NCBI GenBank assembly: GCA_000149265.1
Contig: CH003021.1
Span: forward strand, 1,578,241-1,642,240
Length of the DNA stretch: 64,000 nucleotides
Origin: Ciona savignyi
Taxonomy: Eukaryota; Chordata; Ascidiacea; Phlebobranchia; Cionidae
Direction of reading: 5' to 3'
Shown here: one piece after another, positions 27,567 through 38,340 of the stretch
Numbering within the stretch: position 1 is the stretch's first letter
Layout: every line of letters begins with the position of its first letter
Notes under the pieces: model-generated
Told to the model about the DNA's origin: nothing
The model's database searches: none
Seen by the model: only the letters and a program-made list of their open reading frames with translations
Program-made: the position numbers and the translations under genes

Positions 27567-28109
27567 GTCAATAAACGGTCGTCGATTGATTTGTTGTTTG
27601 TTTCCATTTTATTTGTTTTTCTTTGTATTGAGCCCGAAATTCTAAGTTGCGATTTTATTATTTGAATTTCTGCAGGTCAAAATCAAAGTTGAAACGATGA
27701 AACAATCGAACGTGATTGTGACATTGTGCATATACCAGAAACCGTGCGCTCGTTGGACGACCGAAAATGCTAAGGAAATGCAATATTGACAATTAAGGAG
27801 GAATACAACACAATGCTTTACCCAATCGCCGAAAGTCACATCGCCACAGACGGCACGGGGATTTTCCATCAGTAGAAGAGTTTGCTAATGAAGTATTGCC
27901 GTTTCACAACCATCTGTCATTTATATATAACATACTAACACATATTACAGACTCACTATTAATTGTGCAATATAGCGGAAATATACGACATAGTTATAGT
28001 TGATTGTAAAGCATTTTTTGTGATTTCGACTGAACGAAATTGTATGTACTTATAAACGTTAAATTGCGACTCTAAATAAAATGGCGTTTAGTCCACATGT
28101 CAGTCAAAG

Positions 28110-28916
28110 CAGGGTCGGTTTTAGGCCGATTTGACCGATTAGATCAAATTGGGACCCGCACATTTAAGGGGCCCCGCGCTAGCGGGGGTTTTTCTGTATT
28201 ACGATGTTTAAAATACTACTGAAACGTAAAATAAAAAGTGAAATAATATTCTTTCTCATAATACAGTGCTTCCTCGATTATCCGTCCCTCGTTTATCCGG
28301 CATTCGATTATCCGTCCATTGGACCCAATGAAGTGTTACTTTACAATTTTACTCATGACATTGTTAATTGTCATTGTAACCTCACAAAGCTCTTATTTAA
28401 CAAGACAGATTCAGAACTATTTCAATGAGAGAGATAGAATAACTTTTGTGGGGCAATAAAATAGCCCTACTGTAAGTTTTGTTGCATTCGAATCTGCTTC
28501 TTGCTGCGTTGTTTTGGTTTAAATATAGGAATTCAATTATGCGGTTTTTTTACTTATCCGTTCAGGTTTTGAAAAACGCTGTCCCGACTAGACCGGATAA
28601 TCGAGGAAGTACCTGTATCAATTTGTTATGCATCGTAACTAAGTCAAATTTATATTTCTGTGTCTGCCTGTTACGTCATAATGAATATGGTTGCTAAACA
28701 ATTTATATGTGTTTGGAAGTAAAACAATATATCGTAAATAAGCATCCACATTACCTTTAATTTGTTTTATAGCAAGTATTAAAAGTCTATTTTTGTAGTT
28801 TGTATGTACTGGTATGTATTTTATGATATATAAACACCCATAATTTTTGCTATGAAGAGTAGGGGCCCCGCCATCACATTTCTAATTGGGCCCCGCGGTT
28901 CCAAGCACCGGGCCTG
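28110..28916 (+). mobile_element. hAT-like non-autonomous element with perfect 8-bp TSD
   Basis: Starts CAGGGTCGGTTTTAGG and ends CCAAGCACCGGGCCTG, imperfect inverted termini of hAT type. A perfect 8-bp direct repeat AGTCAAAG lies at 28102-28109 and 28917-28924. Its interior matches the arms of the palindrome at 47401-48286, showing a multi-copy family. It is itself interrupted by a pogo-like MITE at 28264-28615. No transposase frame. Confidence 0.85.
28264..28615 (+). mobile_element. pogo/Tigger-like MITE nested in the hAT element
   Basis: CAGTGCTTCCTCGATTATCC at the left end is mirrored by GGATAATCGAGGAAGTACCTG at the right, about 20 bp of terminal inverted repeat, with TA on both sides (28262-28263, 28616-28617). 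The uninterrupted hAT copy near 47550 reads CTCATAATATTAATTTG, an empty site. Termini of this kind and TA targets are typical of pogo/Tigger elements. 352 bp, no transposase. Confidence 0.88.
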
Positions 28917-29919
28917 AGTCAAAGCTCCGAGAGCCTGTAGGAAACCGCAACTCGTGGTGGTCTTTATTCCTTTGATGGGGGGAGGTTATCGCGTTCGCTC
29001 TCTCCAGGTGCAGTTGTCTGCGTGATTCACTCTCGGAGATTTGACTGACATTTGGAAGAAACAGTATTTCATATAATGATTTATTAATTTGCCAAAGGAA
29101 TCGTGGGTGATCATTTGAATAATAAACAACTTTCAGTTAAGGATTTTTATTATAGTGCGCATTACCAGAATGTTTTTTTGGGTAGTGCGTAATTTATATA
29201 AAATAGTAGTACTAATATACACAGCGCAACTTTGATTAAATTGCGTCTTTACCTATAGTAATGAGAGCGATTTTCTGCTATCTATGCAGGGAAAATAGCG
29301 AAAAAATTGTGTGGTTGTCTACCCGGTTACAGAATCCTTGTGTACGCCACTGGCTGTACGTATGGTAAGAAATGCAAGTCATATCGCTCCGTTTTAAGTT
29401 GGAAGAACGGTTTGATGTTGCTGAAATAATTGCGCGTTTTTTAACAAGAAGTCCTGTTGTGCAATGTCCGGTATAGTAGGCTCCACAAAAAGACATAACA
29501 GGTATTTTTAAAAGACGATGGGCCCAGGTGAATACCATTTGCTTATATTATTTAGGTTAGGTATTTAGGTACTTTTATATTTTGCAAAAAATAAAAAAGG
29601 TATATAAAATGTGAAGTCGTGTATAAACTTAAGAAATATAAGGTTTGCTATAACGCTGCTTTTATCTGCAAGTCGTTAAGTTCCATGCTCCGCTGCGTAT
29701 GCAGCGTCGGAAAGCGGCGTTTATTTGATGAATCATAGTCGACTTCCTTTCCCACACGGCAAAGGTAAAACTCCAAAGACAATATAAAGAAATACTATCC
29801 TATCCTAACGAAACATTGCGCAATTGTATAATTGCCAATACTTCTTTTTCTATTTCTCGGAGAATGCACGTCGAGAATTCCTGTGGAGAGAATCAAACGA
29901 GATCTTGACGGCGACAGTT

Positions 29920-30160
29920 GTGGTGACCAGTCAACTGAACCCCTTACAACTGAACCCCTTACAACTGATCCCCTACAACTGAACCCCTTTACAACTGAAC
30001 CCCTTTTAACACAACCCTTTTAACTGAAAAGGGGTTCAGTTGTAAAGAGGTTCAATTGAAATGGGTTCAGTTGTAAAGGGGTTCAGTTTAAAGGGCTTCA
30101 GTTAAAAGGAGTTCAGTTGTAAAGGGCTTAATTGTAGGGGTTCAGATGTAAAGGGTTGTA
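29920..30160 (-). mobile_element. Foldback MITE of the ACAACTGAACCCCTT family, copy 1
   Basis: Left arm of direct CAACTGAACCCCTTA repeats and a right arm of their reverse complements meeting near 30020 (TTTTAACTGAAAAGGGG). The whole aligns in reverse complement with 32931-33222. The end GGTGACCAGTCAACTG is intact at 29920; the other end is shortened. Frames with TEPLTTEPL repeats are a by-product. Confidence 0.7.
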
Positions 30161-30723
30161 TAATTATGGGAGAGCTATTATAATGTATTGTTTAGCTTGA
30201 GTTAAGATATAAGGCGTTTAACAAATTTTTGTTTAAGTAAAACAAAATATTTGTTTAACTAAAACTTTTTATTGAGTCACTTAACCTAAACAAAGACGTA
30301 TTGAAAGACAAGCTATACCATTTGATGGGAGAATAGTTTCATAATGCAATAAGTTTGTTTTTCTACAATTTGCACTGTATGATTTGTTTCTATTTGTCAT
30401 CTAGCTAGTACAATTACAAAATGAAAAAAGTTAAATGTTCTGTATGCCAAGAAATATGCAAGAACGATTGCATAGAATGTTCGGGTTGTTTGCACTGGGT
30501 CCATTTTGATTGCGTTTCAGAAGATATAAATAAAAAAGAGTGGTATTCGCCTGATCTGCATTTTTTCTGTCCCAACTGCGCATTGCATTCTGGTACCTAC
30601 AATTTTGAAAAAGCTCTTCGACGAGTATCTAAAGAAGTAAGACGGGACAAACCATCCAGACGTAAATTAAAATCCTTAGCAAGGCAAGAATCCCTTCTTT
30701 TACAAACTTATCCTGAACAATTA

Positions 30724-31259
30724 CAGTGGAACCCCGCTTGGAGACCACCTCGATAACACGACCACCTCACTATCAAGACCACTTTAGTGCGGTCTCAAAT
30801 AATTTACTATGATAATGCATTGTATTCTGTTTCAATAACGCGACCACCCCGGTTTCCAGACCAGGACCGCCATATTTTGGTCCAAAACTTTAAATTTAAC
30901 TCCGCTTAAGTGACCACACGTGCTAAATAATTGGGCTTTTTACCACAATAATAAGGTTAAATTTCTTTTATGATCAAAACAATAAGATTAAATGTGCGCT
31001 TACTCACAAACGAAAAAAAATGTGGCAAACAAAACTAAATCTTATAAAAATAAACGTCAGTGCCAACAGTTGTTTAAATTAATTCTGCAGTATCTGATAA
31101 CAAATAATGTCATTTTGTGGTAATTTAGTAAAAAGGCAGACGTTTTAACTGCATATAACGACAACTTGCTCCAAATGAAAATTCACTAACACGACCACCC
31201 CGCTAACGCGACCGCTTAATGACGGTCCCATAGGTGGTCAGGTAAGCGGGGTTCCACTG
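30724..31259 (+). mobile_element. pogo/Tigger-like MITE, copy 1, inside the PHD-OTU frame
   Basis: Ends CAGTGGAACCCCGCTTG and TAAGCGGGGTTCCACTG are inverted repeats, with TA at 30722-30723 and 31260-31261. It is 536 bp and closely similar along its length to 46729-47243 (shared ACCACCTCGATAACACGACC and ACCACCCCGCTAACGCGACC). Skipping the element plus one TA joins ...PEQL to PSKEPEYC in the same frame. Confidence 0.92.
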
Positions 31260-31870
31260 TACCAAGTAAAGAACCCGAGTATTGCCCAACCGTGGACCTA
31301 GTATCACAGTCAATTTTAAAAAAGTTCAAACCGGATTTTCTTCAAAAATTCTTGCCCGTTTGCATTGTTGGTGATGGAAATCGTTTTTACAGGGCCATAT
31401 CGGAGATGCTTTTTGGGACAGAGCAACATCACTTACGTATACGGCTTATGGCAGCAATAGAAGTGCTTGAACATACTGAAAAATACGAATTCCAAAAATT
31501 TATTGTCGACAAAAGAATTGTTTTGGGACCATTTTGGGAATTTTTAAGATCATTGGTAGAACCGGGAGAATGGTCGGGAACGCTGCACATGTACGCTGTT
31601 GCAAGTGCGCTAAAAATAAGTTTTGATAGTTTTATGCCGCAAATAGGACCCACAGATCAGCGACACAGTCTCTATTCGTTGCGTATTGACGGCGACGGGG
31701 AAAAGAGACAATGCATGGGAACCATAATGTGGTCTTCAACAACATCTTCTAAATATCACCCCAATCATTTCGTATTTCTTAATCCCATTAGACAAACGTG
31801 CCATGATGACGATGACCCAACACCAGCAACTCCAGAAAATACCACCGAACAGGGTGATGACAATGAGATC

Positions 31871-32404
31871 CTTGCCGAGGATGATGACGTACCGGCCAAC
31901 GATGACGACGACAACCTTGCCGAGGATGATGACGTACCGGCCAACGATGACGACGACACCCTTGCCGAGGATGATGACGTACCGGCCAACGATGACGACG
32001 AAACCCTTGCCGAGGATGATGACGTACCGGCCAACGATGACGACGAAACCCTTGCCGAGGATGATAACGTACCGGCCAACGATGACGACGAAACCCTTGC
32101 CGAGGATGATAACGTACCGGCCAACGTTGACGACGACACCCTTGCCGGAGATGATGACGTACCGGCCAACGATGACGATGAAACCGTTGCCGAGGATGAT
32201 GACGTACCGGCCAACGATGACGAAGAAACCCTTGCCGAGGATGATGACGTACCGGCCAACGATGACGACGAAACCCTTGCCGAGGATGATGACGTACCGG
32301 CCAACGATGACGATGAAACCCTTGCCGAGGATGATGACGTACCGGCCAACGTTGACGACGACACCCTTGCCGAGGATGATGACGTACCCGCCAACGATGA
32401 TGCA
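31871..32404 (+). repeat. 45-bp coding tandem repeat, 12 copies
   Basis: Each 45-bp unit encodes a 15-residue acidic motif of the form LAEDDDVPANDDDET. Unit-to-unit changes are few (VDDDT, EDDN, AGDDD variants), indicating recent expansion or homogenisation. Other frames on both strands are also open for hundreds of bases because the period is a multiple of three. It forms a Asp/Glu-rich linker between the OTU-like and transposase parts. Confidence 0.92.
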
Positions 32405-32930
32405 ATGGGTAACAGAGAGGTTACAAATAACAATAGAAAAAACTACCATGCAACATGCCATACTAACCAGGACCACATCGTATGCCCATTGAAGTTTGAA
32501 ACATTTTTATCATTTGCACAAATAATTAAATGTCTTAGTGACTCAAGGACAGTGGTCGAAACAGACATTCCCAAAGGCACAAAACAAAATGTGTACTTCT
32601 GCATTGAAAACGCCAACAATATATTAAGAGCTGCAAATGGCTACAAAGAGTTTTTTCTGACGATTGTGGAGTGTGGAAAACAAACACAATGACGACGGAA
32701 ACATTTATACAGGACCGAAGTGGTATGTTCAGAACAATACGATTGCACTTTGGAAAATATTGCACTAGGAATGCAAGAAAAAATATATATACGCCGATAT
32801 CACCACAACCACTACAAGACGAAATAATCAAAGTTGGATTTTATTATTCAAAATTAGTGAAAGATAACAAATACAAACGAAAAATTACTTGGGTAATTTC
32901 TTCTGGGCTACTGAAAATTGGTTCCATGAC

Positions 32931-33222
32931 AACTGAACCCCTTACAACTGAACCCCTTACAACTGAACCCTTACAACTAAACCCTTTACAACTGAACCCC
33001 TACAATAAAGCCCCTTACAACTGAACTCCTTTTACCTGAACCCCTTTAAACTGAACCCCTTTACAACTGAACACATTTCAATTAAACCTCTTTACAACTG
33101 AACCCTCTTTTCAGTTAAAAGGGTTCTGTAAAAAGGGGTTCAGTTGTAAAGGGGTTCAGTTGTAGCGGCTCAGTTGTAAGGGGTTCAGTTGTAAGGGGTT
33201 CAGTTGACTGGTCACCCTGAAA
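32931..33222 (+). mobile_element. Foldback MITE of the ACAACTGAACCCCTT family, copy 2, with 9-bp TSD
   Basis: Terminus GGTTCCATGACAACTGAACC versus the reverse complement of the other end, GGTGACCAGTCAACTGAACC, with arms made of 16-18-bp direct repeats that mirror each other around 33112. A 9-bp direct repeat CTGAAAATT lies on both sides. A 9-bp duplication is the size expected of MULE-type insertion. Removing the element and one CTGAAAATT gives a continuous frame from ISSGLLKI into RPHLAIAEYVGHFPG. Confidence 0.82.
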
Positions 33223-34809
33223 ATTAGGCCCCATTTGGCAATAGCTGAATATGTAGGACACTTTCCTGGCCATACAACCCACCAAAATAGCAAACACGGT
33301 AATGTTTACGTGAGAACGCCACAAAAAACGACGGATGAAATAAAGCAACGGTTAACCACTATACGGAAACACCAAAAGATATTTATGACGATTTGATGTT
33401 GACAGCTGTCGATCCAACTGCAGCGCCAAGAAATCTCCAACAACTTTACAACTACAAACACAAGCTCAACAAAACCGACCCAACAGTTTTAAATTCAAAT
33501 TATGCAGATGACATCTTAAATGTAATCAACATGGCACAGACAAATGATTTTGTACAATCCATAATTCATGGAAAAGGAAGTCCGGTTTCTATTATTCTTT
33601 ACAATTCGAATCAAATTTCGGACATCACGAGATTCTGTGGGCTGGGGAAGTCTGTTCTGAATGTTGACAAAACATTCAATTTGGGAAAAATACATGTGAC
33701 CGTCACAGTTTTTAAAAACAGAACTGTGACAAATGTGAAGACTGGGGAACATCCTTTATTTTTAGGACCTGTGTTTTTACATAACAAATCAGACTTTCCA
33801 ACATTTTCTTATTTTTTTACCCATCTTGCTTCAGTCATTGGCCACGACAACGATAAAATTATATTCGGCACCGATGACGAAAAAGCCCTGCACAAAGCAA
33901 TAGCATACGCTTTCCCGAATAGCACACATGTGCTCTGCTTCAAACACCTTCGAGATAATCTTATTGATTATTTAAGGGACAAAGTTGGAGCAGAAAAGAA
34001 ATTAAAGAGTGCAATAGTTAAACGCATCGAATCATTACTTGATACGGAAAATAATGTGGATTATGCTCATGAGGAGATTGATCTGATTTCTTTTTGCCGG
34101 GAGAATTGTTCAGGCATTGTCTCTTATTTAACTGGACGATATTTGCAGCTTTTAAAACAAAAAGTGTGGGAACACCGAAACAAGGAACCAATCGGTGATC
34201 GTTGGACAAATAATAACGCGGAATCCTATAACCACGTCATTAAGTGCAAGTTTCACTGGAAACAGAAAAAAATTGCTGAGATAGTTCGATTACTGCAAAG
34301 TTTGGTAAAAGTAGCTTACTGTGACATTACAAAAGCAATGATATGCATTGGGCCATATCAACTCGATGGGGAATTTAACCGGTTTAAAATTGATCCAAAT
34401 ACGTGGACCGCCATGGATACAGCACAACGGAATAGTCAGATTGAAAAACTTTTTAAGTTTAAAAGTTCAACAACCAACTTTAAATTAAATACAACGAAGA
34501 TCACTTCTAATGCTGGGAAAAAACCGGGTCAAAAAAAACGACCCCGGGGAGTTAGGACAAAATCTCCATTCAAAAAATGAAAATGATTTGAAATGTTTGT
34601 TTCCTTGTGCTTCTTAAATGACAAAATAGTTTTTTTGTTTGTTACGCTTTTGATGCATATTTCGTTGATGTTTTTTTAAACAGTGTTAATTTTAATTTGT
34701 TCATATAGTCACCAAATAAAAAGTTCTTTTTTTCCTTTAAACTGTTTATTTTATTTCACAGTTCATTATTCAGGTCAATATTCAAAATGATGGTTGTCGG
34801 TGCACACAA

Positions 34810-35001
34810 TTGAAATTTTTCAAAAAAAACTTTTTTAGCGCCATGAAGAAAAAACGAAAATACGGTCAACTATTAGGCTATTTAATGTGTGGTAAGACCA
34901 TAGCAAGAAAACGCGCGATGGCCCTTTCAGTGGTTAGAAAACTTGTTCTTAGTTTGGTCAACGTATATTGCAAACCCCATTTTTTTAAAGTGGCTGTGTA
35001 A
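34810..35001 (+). other. Open frame downstream of the transposase, unrecognised
   Basis: A 63-residue basic frame without recognisable domain between the transposase stop and the right array. Probably non-coding flank of the element; kept only as a note. Confidence 0.15.
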
Positions 35002-35019
35002 CTGCTATAATTTATAGAA

Positions 35020-35586
35020 GTCAAATGGACCTAGCGCTGGACCTAGCGAACCTAGCGCTGGACCTAGCGCTGGACCTAGCGCTGGACCTAGCGCTGGACC
35101 TAACGCTGGACCTAGCGGACCTAGCGCTGGACCTAGAGCGGACCTAACGGACTTAACGGACCTAGCGGGCCTAGCGCTGGACCTAGCGGACCTAACGGAC
35201 TTAACGGACCTAGCGGGCCTAGCGCTGGACCTAGCGGACCTAACGGACCTAGCGCTGGACCTAGCGGACCTAGCGGACCTAGCGGACCTAGCGGACCTAA
35301 CGGACCTAGCGCTGGACCTAGCGGACCTAGCGCTGGACCTAGCGGACCTAGCGCTGGACCTAGCGGACCTAGCGGACCTAGCGCTGGACCTAGCGGACCT
35401 AGCGCTGGACCTAGCGCTGGACCTAGCGCTGGACCTAGCGCTGGACCTAGCGGACCTAGCGGACCTTGCGGACCTAGCGGACCTAGCGCTGGACCTAGCG
35501 GACCTTGCGGACCTAGCGGACCTTGCGGACCTAGCGGACCTTGCGGACCTAGCGGACCTAGCGGACCTAGCGGACCTAGCGGACCT
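35020..35586 (-). repeat. GGTCCGCTA / GGTCCAGCGCTA tandem array (right, inverted)
   Basis: Reverse-complement counterpart of 26021-26370, longer (about 570 bp), with GGACCTTGCGG variants near the outer end. Its outer border CCTGTACAAAATAGAGGGA is the exact mirror of the left border. Confidence 0.92.
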
Positions 35587-35603
35587 GTACAAAATAGAGG
35601 GAC

Positions 35604-35870
35604 CGTTTTGCAACGGTATTTTGTTCTTAAACAAAATAGCCTACAATCTGATTTGGTAACGAAATTTGGTTTCAATTAACGACATTTTGTAACAGTATTT
35701 CGTTCTTAAATGTAATAGTTTACAATCTGTTTGGTAACGAAATTTGGTTTAAGTAACGATATTTTGTAAAGGTATTTCGTTCTTAAATGTAATAGCTTAC
35801 AATTTAATTTGGTAACGAAATTTGGTTTCAAAAAACATATTTTGTAACGGTATTTTGATCTTAAATGACA
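35604..35870 (+). repeat. About 78-bp tandem repeat, just over 3 copies
   Basis: Units contain TTTTGTAACGGTATTTCGTT, CTTAAATGTAATAGCTTACA and TTTGGTAACGAAATTTGG. It begins directly at the outer border of the right GC-rich array, so it may be the target sequence of the element or part of it. Confidence 0.8.
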
Positions 35871-37356
35871 AAAATACGACGACTTAGATATAAAAAAAAG
35901 CTGTTTCAAACGCAGTTCGAGCCTTAAATAATTTTGTTTGAAATGTAAATTAGATAACAAGTTGTTTTGTTGTTTACAAGTTCGTGTATAAACATTACAA
36001 TGTATTTTTTATTGTTATTAAATAATTCTGTATGTAGCCTACACTGCACCATTTTTCCAAATTTCATCAATCTACTGGAAAAAATGTCGATTTTTTATAT
36101 ACCTAAGGTGTATGGAGTAAAGGCTTCTACGAGATATTGACGCTAGGGTCTTGCCTTGAATGCTTTCGTTTGAAATATAAATAAGATATGTTTTTTGGGT
36201 TTATTTTTTGGTACATAGTCCAAGTGTGTACACTGCACCAGTCTGCCAAATACCACAATTTTGTGCAAAACTACGTCGATTAAGATAATTATAAGCTGTT
36301 CAAGCCACATCGTTGACGTATTTAGAAGAAATTTAGTGACGCGTGAGCCTCAAGTGGTTTCGGTTGATATATAAAACTGGTTTCGGTTGATATATAAAAA
36401 TTATAAAATATGGTTGCATTCGTTTGAAATTTACTTCTATGGTATATTTTATTACGAAACTTTTCTACCGGGCTGACAAAGCACGGCAGTCAAAACAAAC
36501 CGCGTTATATTTTTAACGATTGCAAATAATGCTGGGTTTGGGTCCTCATGTGCATTAATATCTAGTAAGTCAAACACGCCTCTTAAAGAATATAGTCATA
36601 GTATATTTTTCATGCCGGATGCTCTCATTTCTTTATGTCGTCACTGACGTGTATTGTAACATTATGCGTCGCATCCCAAATTAAAAATTGAACGTTTAAT
36701 ACACGACCTAAACCCACGGCCTTCCAACGTTTCGCCTAAAGCTTTTCATTTCCCGACAAAAATGAGAAAAGTGCATATTCGACAGCTTTATTTCACTAAC
36801 GAACTCCGCTCGATTCACAAAAAGGCACAGAAGCACAGCTTTAAAAGAAACACCGTCGCCGAGCTTAGGCCAGGGCAACACTAAAAGAAGGGAAAGAGCG
36901 AAACTGCTCACTAAAATTAAGGAAACTAACCTAAACGCTCCCCTGAAAACAATAATCTCTACACCAGAACTATCCCTAACTCCAATCCCATGTTTAAAAC
37001 TAACTCTTATGTAATAATCTACCCTTTAATGTGCGGTTTCCCTCCTTCTAGTTTTCTCCCTTAGACCAGCCATTTTAAATTTGGAGGCGTTCGACCGATC
37101 TTTCTGCCAATTTCTCCCATGCAAACTGTCCTAGGTTTTTTTAAAGATAAGACCCAACTGCCACAACTTTGTAGCGGCTGCTTTTTGAATAACTATTTAA
37201 TTATTTAGATTTTACAAGTTAGACGAGTAGCGGTTTTACTTTATTATTAATATTTTACTCCGATAAGCGCAACGGTACAATTACAATAATAAATAAGCAT
37301 AACGTAGTTTTATAAATGGGGACGGGTTGTAGGGTATGTTAAGCGTATTCCCGCCC
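35871..37356. other. Intergenic AT-rich DNA
   Basis: No gene supported. A 27-bp direct duplication of TGGTTTCGGTTGATATATAA lies at about 36354-36407. A short plus-strand frame near 36760-36880 is unassigned. Confidence 0.4.
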
Positions 37357-37674
37357 GTCCGGCCCGGTGGTCTAGCGGTTATGTGCGTCGCCTTTCAATC
37401 GAAAGGTTGCAGGTGCGAAACTGGTCGCTAGCTAGTCGGTTGTGTCCTTGGGCAAGGCACTTTACGGGCATTGCCTGAACTCAGCGGATTAATGGGTTCT
37501 ACCAAATTGAAGGAAAGTGTCTACCATATACAACACACTCCAATAGCTCCGGTAACCCGACGATGGGCGCGAGGTGATCTGACGATTGCCCGTGTGATAA
37601 CCCCCTAGGTTTTCCCATTCACGGGGATAAACATGAATATCCTATCCTATATCCTATCCTATCCTATCCTATCC
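37357..37674 (+). mobile_element. tRNA-derived SINE, full length
   Basis: GTCCGGCCCGGTGGTCTAGC head, CTTTCAATCGAAAGGTTGCA anticodon-arm-like hairpin, body, and a long TATCC tail (TATCCTATATCCTATCC...). One of the best-preserved copies in the window. Confidence 0.92.
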
Positions 37675-37997
37675 GCCTTCGAGAGCACCAGAGCCTAGGC
37701 TATACAGACTGTGGATTTGGAACACAGTGCTGGAAGCCTAGACAACTGGTGTCTGTGTTTCTCTCTGATGAAATGAGGTCTTTTGTAGGTGATTTGGCAA
37801 CAAGGAAAAAATGGGATGAAGAATATCTGAAACACGCATAATAGATTAAGTTTTCGCTCCGTACAATACAATATCTCCGCACGTTGAATTTAGAAGTTTT
37901 CTTAAGTCGCGTTGATCGCATCGTAAATTTAGACAGCCGTTCGAGATTCCTTTGATCTTTGTAATTTTCTTGGAACGATGTCGCCAGCAGCCACATT

Positions 37998-38303
37998 ATG
38001 TCGGTACGACAACTTGTTCCGTTACCACACCAGTTTGTAAGCTATATCATTTACGACCAAGAACAAAATACGCGACATCGCGAGTTGGTGCGCAAAGAGT
38101 TAAGTTTCGAGCAAACTAGATTAAATTTGTGTCGTATTAATCAACTTGCCAGATATAATTATAAATCTCTCCTCTTTTTAAAAACTTCCGTTATAACGTT
38201 CCATTTAACAAAATCATTTATTAATATACTGCATTCTGGAGCAACACTGCATAGAAATCTACCATACACAACAATTTTGGAAAACCACAGCAATAACAAA
38301 TAA
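37998..38303 (+). CDS. Hypothetical open frame, uncertain
   Basis: A 101-residue frame starting MSVRQLVPLPHQFVSY with a charged middle (RHRELVRKELSFEQTRLNL). No family recognised. It lies tail-to-tail with, and just beyond, the 3' end of the MFSD9-like gene, overlapping its likely 3' UTR, so it may be spurious. A minus-strand frame at 37700-37996 is equally unassigned. Confidence 0.2.
   Translation: MSVRQLVPLPHQFVSYIIYDQEQNTRHRELVRKELSFEQTRLNLCRINQLARYNYKSLLFLKTSVITFHLTKSFINILHSGATLHRNLPYTTILENHSNNK
38217..38222 (-). terminator. Candidate poly(A) signal of the MFSD9-like gene
   Basis: AATAAA on the minus strand about 120 nt beyond the stop codon of the transporter gene. Confidence 0.45.
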
Positions 38304-38340
38304 TGCAAACTTGATTGTCCTCATAACATACAAAAAACAT

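Larger units (their letters stand above)
28095..29053. repeat. 22-bp inverted repeat split by a hAT insertion
   Basis: ATGTCAGTCAAAG (28097-28109) joined to CTCCGAGAG (28925-28933) is matched 21/22 by the reverse complement of 29030-29051. With the hAT element and its duplicated target removed, the arms are about 100 bp apart, suggesting an older small inverted-repeat element that became the target of the hAT insertion. Confidence 0.55.
30421..34580 (+). pseudogene. PHD finger + OTU-like + MULE transposase gene of a transposon, interrupted and frameshifted
   Basis: Order of parts: a PHD finger in 30421-30723 with the C4HC3 spacing (CSVC...CIECSGC...HWVHFDC...CPNC); an OTU-like domain from about 31262 (VGDGNRFYRAISEM) in which the family catalytic Cys of DGNC is Arg; a 12-copy acidic repeat; a linker with NIYTGPKWYV; then a MULE-type DDE transposase at 33230-34580 with candidate triad in VDKTFNLG, FGTDDEKAL and NNNAESYN, plus CFKHLRDN and a basic C-terminus. 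A pogo MITE (30724-31259) and a foldback MITE (32931-33222) split it without disturbing the frame. At least three frameshifts (about 32690, 32770 and 33345) show decay. The long intact transposase frame suggests recent activity. Confidence 0.75.
26001..35603. mobile_element. Putative composite MULE-type transposon with tandem-repeat inverted ends
   Basis: The left border TCCCTCTATTTTGTACAGG at about 26004 reads into a forward GGTCCGCTAGG array; the right border is its exact reverse complement, CCTGTACAAAATAGAGGGA, ending near 35602 after a reverse array. Between them is a plus-strand gene with PHD, OTU-like and MULE transposase domains plus nested SINE, hAT, pogo and foldback insertions. Inference: the two arrays are the terminal inverted repeats of one about 9.6-kb element. 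No matching 8-11-bp target duplication is visible outside the borders, so two independent insertions of an array-bearing MITE remain possible. Confidence 0.5.

Noticed and set aside
31736-32476. Long minus-strand and alternate-frame proteins across the 45-bp repeat
   Set aside because: The +frame continues the OTU-like domain and is the coding one; the others are products of a period divisible by three.
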